Of a stretch of 64,000 nucleotides of DNA, positions 59,546 to 64,000 are shown piece by piece. The position numbers were made by a program, and so were the translations under genes. Origin of the DNA: Streptomyces solicavernae (GTDB lineage Bacteria > Actinomycetota > Actinomycetes > Streptomycetales > Streptomycetaceae); NCBI RefSeq assembly GCF_029968095.1, contig NZ_JASCIR010000018.1:1-64000 (forward strand), read 5' to 3'. Position 1 is the stretch's first letter; the number at the start of each line of letters is the position of its first letter. The notes under the pieces are model-generated. The model did not search any database. It was not told the DNA's origin and saw nothing but the letters and a program-made list of their open reading frames with translations.

Positions 59546-61228
59546 GTGAACGACCGACAGTACGAGCCTTACGACCCGTACGCAGACGGCCGCTACGAGA
59601 TCGTCGGCTACGACGAGTACGGGCAGCCGGTGTACCAGCAGGTAACCCCCCAGCAGCCCCAGCCCCAGCCCCAGCCCCAGCAGCCCATGCAGCAGCCCCA
59701 GGGCCACGACCCCTTCGGCGCCCAGCAGCAGCCCCAGGGCTACGGCTACGACCCGTACGCCGCGCAGCCCGCGTACGACAACGGCCCCTACGGGCAAGGC
59801 GGTTACGCCCAGGGCGGGTACGGCGATCCGGCGTACGCCCCGGACCAGGAGGCCGCGTACGACCCGTACGGGCAGGCCGCCGGCACCGGGCAGCAGCAGC
59901 GCGTCGAGGAACAGACCGCCTGGGTGCCGCAGCAGCGGCCGGAACCTCACGTTCCCGAGGAGTCGCGCACCGCGGGCGAGTACCGCACCGAGCAGTTCCA
60001 GTTCGTCGAGGAGCCGGACGACGAGTCCGAGGACGTCATCGACTGGCTGAAGTTCACCGAGTCCCGCACCGAGCGCCGAGAAGAGGCCAAGCGCCGCGGC
60101 CGCAACCGCCTGATCGCCCTGGTCGTGGTCCTCGCGCTCGCCCTGACCGGCGGCGTCGGCTACCTCTGGTACGCGGGCAAGCTGCCCGGCCTGTCCGGCT
60201 CGGAGGGCGGCCCCGCCGCGGCGGACGGGCCGCAGAAGCGCGACGTGATCGTGCTCCACCTGCACAGCACCAAGAAGCCCGGCACCTCCACCGCCCTGCT
60301 CGTCAACAACAGCACCACCGGCCAGGGCTCCACCGTGCTGCTGCCCAACTCGCTCTCCGTGACCGACGAGGACGGCGCCACCACCACCCTCGGCAAATCC
60401 GTCGACGAGGACGGTGCGGGCGGCACCCGCGAGGCCATCAACTCGCTCCTCGGCACCAGGATCGAGGGCACCTGGCGCCTCGACACCCCGTACCTGAACA
60501 ACCTCGTCGAGATCGTCGGCGACATCGAGATCGACACCGACACGAACGTGCCGGACCCCGAGGCGAAGAAGAAGGGCGAGGCCCCCCTCGTCAAGAAGGG
60601 CGAGAAACAGACCCTCAGCGGCCCGATGGCCGTCGCGTACGCCACCTACCGGGCGCCGGGCGAGAGCGAGACGGCGCAGCTGAAGCGGTTCGGCGCGGTC
60701 ATGCACGGCGTGCTGCGGAAGATCTCCAGCGACCCGGACGCCGCCACCACCACCGTGAAAACCCTCACTCAGATCCTCGATCCGTCACTCAAGGAGAACG
60801 ATCTGGGTGCCGCGCTCGCGACGCTCGCCGAGCACGCGAAAACCGGCGCTTACAAGACGTCGGTTCTGCCCGTGCAGCCGGACGGCACCCTCACCGAGCA
60901 GGCCACGCGGGCCGTGGTCAAGGACGTCCTCGGCGGCAAGGTCAAGAGCCCCGACCAGGGCGACACCGTACGTATCAGCGTCTCCGGCGCGGAGCGGTCC
61001 GTGCAGAGCGCCCGCGTCGACCTCGTCAACGGCGGCTGGGCCGTCGTCCGGGGCCGCTCGCCGGCGACCACCGTGTCGCAGGTCACTTACGCCGACGCCG
61101 CCCAGAAGGCGCAGGCGGAGGAGGTCGCCAAGACCCTCGACCTGCCGGCCGGCGCCGTCAGGAAGGGCAAGGTCGCCGCGAACGCCGACGTCACAGTGGT
61201 CCTCGGCGCCGACTACCGCGCGGGCTGA
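59546..61228 (+). CDS. Degenerate LCP / LytR C-terminal domain protein
   Basis: 560 residues. A 170-residue Gln/Pro/Tyr/Gly-rich cytoplasmic head (QPQPQPQPQQPM, YGQGGYAQGGYGD) leads to one membrane helix (about 195-215). An LCP-like domain follows (REAINSLLGTRIEGTWRLDT) and a LytR_C domain ends the chain. LCP enzymes attach glycopolymers to peptidoglycan. Here the usual Arg/Asp-rich catalytic start (GSDSRxxxxRSD) is replaced by HLHSTKKPGTSTALLV, so catalysis is doubtful. It may be structural in the spore wall complex, as its S. coelicolor counterpart is recalled to be. GTG start with GAGAGGGG. Confidence 0.8.
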   Translation: MNDRQYEPYDPYADGRYEIVGYDEYGQPVYQQVTPQQPQPQPQPQQPMQQPQGHDPFGAQQQPQGYGYDPYAAQPAYDNGPYGQGGYAQGGYGDPAYAPDQEAAYDPYGQAAGTGQQQRVEEQTAWVPQQRPEPHVPEESRTAGEYRTEQFQFVEEPDDESEDVIDWLKFTESRTERREEAKRRGRNRLIALVVVLALALTGGVGYLWYAGKLPGLSGSEGGPAAADGPQKRDVIVLHLHSTKKPGTSTALLVNNSTTGQGSTVLLPNSLSVTDEDGATTTLGKSVDEDGAGGTREAINSLLGTRIEGTWRLDTPYLNNLVEIVGDIEIDTDTNVPDPEAKKKGEAPLVKKGEKQTLSGPMAVAYATYRAPGESETAQLKRFGAVMHGVLRKISSDPDAATTTVKTLTQILDPSLKENDLGAALATLAEHAKTGAYKTSVLPVQPDGTLTEQATRAVVKDVLGGKVKSPDQGDTVRISVSGAERSVQSARVDLVNGGWAVVRGRSPATTVSQVTYADAAQKAQAEEVAKTLDLPAGAVRKGKVAANADVTVVLGADYRAG

Positions 61229-61268
61229 CACCTGCCGCGCGGGCTGACAACCACCGCGCGGGCTGACA
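61216..61268. repeat. 19-bp tandem repeat, three copies, across a stop codon
   Basis: CCGCGCGGGCTGACA blocks at 61216, 61235 and 61254. The first copy contains the TGA of the LCP-like gene. Confidence 0.9.
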
Positions 61269-61367
61269 CCGGGCCGCGAGTGGTCAGGGTCCGGGTAATT
61301 GGTTGAGGTGCCGTCCGTGGTCCGTGAGACCCTTGACGGGTACTGACCGCCTAAAGAAAGCCTCGTA

Positions 61368-61808
61368 GTGACCGCGACGGACCGCTCCAACGAGCTCATC
61401 AACGTTGCCGCACAGGCGGCGGCCGACAAGCTCGCGCACGACATCATCGCCTACGACGTCAGCGACGTCCTTGCCATCACGGACGCCTTCCTGCTGGCCT
61501 CCGCGCCCAACGACCGCCAGGTCAAGTCGATCGTCGACGAGATCGAGGAGCGCCTCAACAAGGAGCTCGGCGCCAAGCCCGTACGCCGCGAAGGCGACCG
61601 CGAGGCCCGCTGGATCCTCCTCGACTACGTCGACATCGTGGTGCACGTCCAGCACAGCGAGGAGCGCGTCTTCTACGCCCTTGAGCGCCTGTGGAAGGAC
61701 TGCCCCGAACTCGACCTGCCCGAGGACGCCAAGGCGACCCGCGGCAAGGGCGCCGAGCACGCCGAGCAGCAGGCGGCGGCCGACGCCGACGCCGGAGACC
61801 TCCGGTGA
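61368..61808 (+). CDS. rsfS: Ribosomal silencing factor RsfS
   Basis: Binds L14 and blocks subunit joining when nutrients are low. 146 residues with the family segments DVSDVLAITDAFLLASAPNDRQVKSIVDEIE (split here as DVSDVLAITDAF and NDRQVKSIVDEIE) and WILLDYVDIVVHVQ. GTG start. Its TGA overlaps the next GTG (GTGA). Downstream of nadD as in most bacteria. Confidence 0.95.
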   Translation: MTATDRSNELINVAAQAAADKLAHDIIAYDVSDVLAITDAFLLASAPNDRQVKSIVDEIEERLNKELGAKPVRREGDREARWILLDYVDIVVHVQHSEERVFYALERLWKDCPELDLPEDAKATRGKGAEHAEQQAAADADAGDLR

Positions 61809-62476
61809 GCTCCAAGGGCTCGTTCCTGAACGCCTCCGGCGGCCGCGGCCGCCGCGTCATCCTGTGGCGGCACGGCCAGACCGCCTGGAACCTGGAGCGC
61901 CGCTTCCAGGGCAGCACGGACATCGAGCTGACCGACGAGGGCATGGCCCAGGCCCGCCGCGCGGCCCGGCTGCTCGCCTCCCTGAAGCCGGACGCCATCG
62001 TCGCGTCCGACCTCAAGCGCGCCGCCGCCACCGCGGCCGAACTGGCCTCCCTGACCGACCTCGACGTCGCGCACGACGGCGCCCTGCGGGAGACCTACGC
62101 GGGCCGCTGGCAGGGCCTCACGCACGACGAGATCATGACCCAGTACGGCGAGCAGTACGCCGCGTGGAAGCGCGGCGAGCCGGTGCGCAGGGGCGGCGGT
62201 GAGCTGGAGACCGAGGTCGCCGAGCGGGCCGCCCCTGTGGTCCTCGGGCACGCGGACAAGCTGCCCGACGGCGGCACGCTCGTCGTCGTCAGCCACGGTG
62301 GCACGATCCGTACCACCATCGGCCGGCTGCTCGGTCTGGAGCCGCACCACTGGGAAAGCCTCGGCGGGCTCTCCAACTGCTGCTGGTCGGTGCTCGGCGA
62401 GGGCGCCCGCGGCTGGCGGCTGCTCGAACACAACGCGGGCACGCTGCCGGAGCCGGTCCTCGGCGACGACGACTGA
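61805..62476 (+). CDS. Histidine phosphatase (phosphoglycerate mutase-like)
   Basis: 223 residues. The catalytic motif is LWRHGQTAWN (His of RHG) at about residue 20; the second His is in VVSHGGTIR and the acid in LRETYAGRWQG. Cofactor-independent phosphatase branch; substrate unknown. Coupled to rsfS by a 4-bp overlap, and this rsfS-phosphatase pairing is common in actinobacteria. Confidence 0.92.
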   Translation: MSSKGSFLNASGGRGRRVILWRHGQTAWNLERRFQGSTDIELTDEGMAQARRAARLLASLKPDAIVASDLKRAAATAAELASLTDLDVAHDGALRETYAGRWQGLTHDEIMTQYGEQYAAWKRGEPVRRGGGELETEVAERAAPVVLGHADKLPDGGTLVVVSHGGTIRTTIGRLLGLEPHHWESLGGLSNCCWSVLGEGARGWRLLEHNAGTLPEPVLGDDD

Positions 62477-62580
62477 GACCGGCCGGTCCTGCCTTCCGCG
62501 GCCTGGGACCCGGATTTCACTTTCCGGCAGGTCGCAGGCTAAAGTTCTTCTTGTTCGCCCGCCGAGCGGGAAGAACACCA

Positions 62581-62653
<73 letters not shown>

Positions 62654-62663
62654 CAGTCACCGG

Positions 62664-62694
62664 AATCCCGTCCCCGTCAGGGGGCGGGATTTTG
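62664..62694 (+). terminator. tRNA-Ala terminator
   Basis: Arms AATCCCGTCCCC (62664-62675) and GGGGCGGGATT (62681-62691) with one bulge, followed by a T-run: a classical rho-independent terminator. Confidence 0.9.
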
Positions 62695-62800
62695 CGTTGT
62701 GCGGGTTTCGCGTGGGTGTGCGTTTCGCGTGGGTGTGCGTTTCGTGTTGTGCGGGGTTTCCGTGGCATGCGGTTTCCGTGGCTCGCGGTTTCCGTGGCTC
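62695..62800. repeat. Mixed 12-17-bp tandem repeats
   Basis: GCGTGGGTGTGCGTTTC repeats at 62710 and 62727, then GGTTTCCGTGGC-type units to 62800. No gene is seen between tRNA-Ala and the regulator at 62806. Confidence 0.75.
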
Positions 62801-62805
62801 CCAGG

Positions 62806-63663
62806 TCAACGCCGCCGCAGCGCGCGCAGCGCGGCCGTACGGGAACGGCTCAGCTCGTCGGCCGGGGTGTACGCCACGATCCGGCACTCCGGCATGCCGT
62901 TGACCGACAGGGACACCGACGTCAGGCGTATCTCGCCGACCCTCCGGTGCCGGAACGTCTTCACGCGCGGGCCCGGCGTCACCACGTCCCCACTGCGCCA
63001 CAGCTCCGCGAAGTGCGGGCTCGCGGCCGACAGATCACGCACGAAGTGCTCCCATGCCGGCTCGCCCACATGGGAGCCGTACGCCTGGCGCAGCTGCGCC
63101 ACCATCATCGGGAGCTCCGTGTCCCGGAACATCACCGGGCACTCGGCCTCGTCGAGCGTGAACAGCGCCCACAGGCTGTTGTGCACGCCCACTGAACGGA
63201 CTGCCGGGGTGTCGAACAGGTCCAGATAGGCGGCATTGGTGGCCAGGACGTCGTACCGCGCGTTGTAGACCACCGCCGGGTGCGGGTCCAGGGCGTCGAG
63301 GATGCCCTGGAGCTCCGGGCTGACGCGGTCCGTGTCCGGGCCGCGCGGTGGGACGTACGGCACCTGCGCCAGGTGGTAGAGGTGCTCGCGCTCCGTCTCG
63401 TCCAGGCGGAGCGTGCGCGCCACGGCGTCCAGAACCTGCGGGGAGGCGTTGATGGGGCGGCCCTGCTCCAGCCACGTGTACCAGGTCACGCCCACGCCGG
63501 AGAGCTGCGCCACCTCCTCGCGGCGCAGGCCGGGCGTGCGGCGGCGCAGGCCCGGTGCCATGCCGACGTCGGCGGGCGTCACCCGGGCCCGGCGGCCGCG
63601 CAGGAAGGCGGCGAGCTCCGGCCGGCGGCGCCGAGTGGCCGCTGTCTCCGTCACGGTCGTCAC
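62806..63663 (-). CDS. XRE regulator with MmyB-like ligand domain
   Basis: 285 residues from GTG 63663 (GGGGG very close upstream; GTG 63654 is an alternative). The N-terminal helix-turn-helix spans LRREEVAQLSGVGVTWYTWLEQGR. A MmyB-type PAS-like ligand-binding domain begins near PAVVYNARYDVLATNAAY and contains the conserved RDLSAASPHFAELWRSGDV. Such regulators usually repress a divergent gene; here that is the MFS transporter about 100 bp away. Confidence 0.9.
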   Translation of the reverse strand: MTTVTETAATRRRRPELAAFLRGRRARVTPADVGMAPGLRRRTPGLRREEVAQLSGVGVTWYTWLEQGRPINASPQVLDAVARTLRLDETEREHLYHLAQVPYVPPRGPDTDRVSPELQGILDALDPHPAVVYNARYDVLATNAAYLDLFDTPAVRSVGVHNSLWALFTLDEAECPVMFRDTELPMMVAQLRQAYGSHVGEPAWEHFVRDLSAASPHFAELWRSGDVVTPGPRVKTFRHRRVGEIRLTSVSLSVNGMPECRIVAYTPADELSRSRTAALRALRRR

Positions 63664-63766
63664 ATCCCCCAGGATCGATCGGCTCGGGTGCTGTTGCCAG
63701 GTGCTGTCAGTACCCGTATCGGCGGGCTCTCGTGAGGCGCGGGCATGGGCGGGCACGCTCGCTGCC

Positions 63767-64000
63767 ATGACGACAACCGCTGTGCCCAGTAAAGACCTTG
63801 GCACTGACATCGCGACCCCTGTGCGGCCCCGCAGACTCCTCGCGGTGGTGCTCGCGGCCCAGTTCATGGCGCTGCTGGACGTGTTCATCGTGAACGTCGC
63901 GGCGCCCACGATCCGCGCCGACCTCGCCGCCTCCGGCGCCGGCCTGCAGCTCGTGGTGGCCGGCTACACCGTCTCGTACGCGGTGCTCCTGATCACCGGT
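63767..64000 (+). CDS. MFS transporter, DHA2-type (partial, cut by window end)
   Basis: The first 78 codons only. A short Thr/Pro-rich cytoplasmic head precedes the first membrane helix with the DHA2 signature AAQFMALLDVFIVNVAAPTI. A helix start, QLVVAGYTVSYAVLLITG, follows. Probable drug/proton antiporter, likely controlled by the divergent MmyB-type regulator. Confidence 0.88.
   Translation, partial: MTTTAVPSKDLGTDIATPVRPRRLLAVVLAAQFMALLDVFIVNVAAPTIRADLAASGAGLQLVVAGYTVSYAVLLITG

Overview
The window is Streptomyces chromosome. The DNA is very GC-rich with strong third-position G/C bias. GTG starts are common, and the gene order matches the conserved Streptomyces core around clpP1-clpP2-clpX, valS-folC-ndk, mreBCD-pbp2-rodA, rne-rplU-rpmA-obgE, proB-proA and nadD-rsfS (from memory, the SCO2577-SCO2627 stretch of S. 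coelicolor, partly rearranged by insertions). Long open frames on the opposite strand of real genes are composition artefacts and are left out.

Layout. 0-7.5 kb: ribose-5-phosphate isomerase B, a Nei-type DNA glycosylase, a membrane PP2C phosphatase, a cation/proton antiporter, then an overlapping HD hydrolase / EccD-like / EspI-like (MinD ATPase) group that looks like an orphan relative of type VII secretion parts. 7.5-15 kb: a membrane acyltransferase, a tiny membrane protein, tRNA-Gly and tRNA-Pro, then tig, clpP1, clpP2 and clpX, with a ClgR-type operator before clpP1. 15-22.4 kb: a Q/P/G-rich membrane protein, valS, a second MreB-like gene on the opposite strand, folC, a DUF4233 gene and ndk. 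22.7-29.1 kb: the cell-wall operon mreB-mreC-mreD-pbp2-rodA, mostly overlapping or closely spaced. 29.1-32.7 kb: a CYTH-CHAD protein and a B12-binding radical SAM gene.

32.6-39.1 kb is a roughly 6.5-kb integrative element that entered the 3' end of that radical SAM gene. Its large serine integrase lies at the right end, next to attR. It also carries a DUF5753 XRE regulator/DUF6879 pair, several small Streptomyces accessory proteins, an HNH protein and a two-gene unit whose proteins share the same N-terminal Q-x-V-G-x-Q-x-N-A motif. The left end replaces the lost C-terminus of the radical SAM protein with a look-alike tail. The displaced native tail remains at the right end, followed by a second tail fragment and one sequence resembling a type I-E CRISPR repeat. 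The element separates the radical SAM gene from its usual partner (TIGR03936 family, near 41 kb).

39.3-48.8 kb: a GNAT acetyltransferase, a repetitive Trp-rich membrane protein, the TIGR03936 protein, a 1404-residue RNase E/G, L21, L27 and Obg. 48.9-64 kb: a CDP-glycerol glycerophosphotransferase-like protein, proB and proA, two related membrane proteins, an M48 protease, two very small membrane proteins, nadD, a degenerate LCP/LytR_C protein, rsfS, a histidine phosphatase, tRNA-Ala, and a divergent MmyB-type regulator and MFS transporter (cut by the window end).

Two themes recur. Many genes have a TANNNT -10 box only 6-8 nt before the start codon and no Shine-Dalgarno sequence, which suggests leaderless mRNAs. 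Short tandem repeats with 11-46 bp periods often begin at or just after stop codons. The cell-wall genes (mreBCD-pbp2-rodA, the CDP-glycerol transferase, the LCP-like protein and the paired membrane proteins) suggest that much of the region serves lateral and spore wall synthesis. That functional link is inferred from family knowledge and position.
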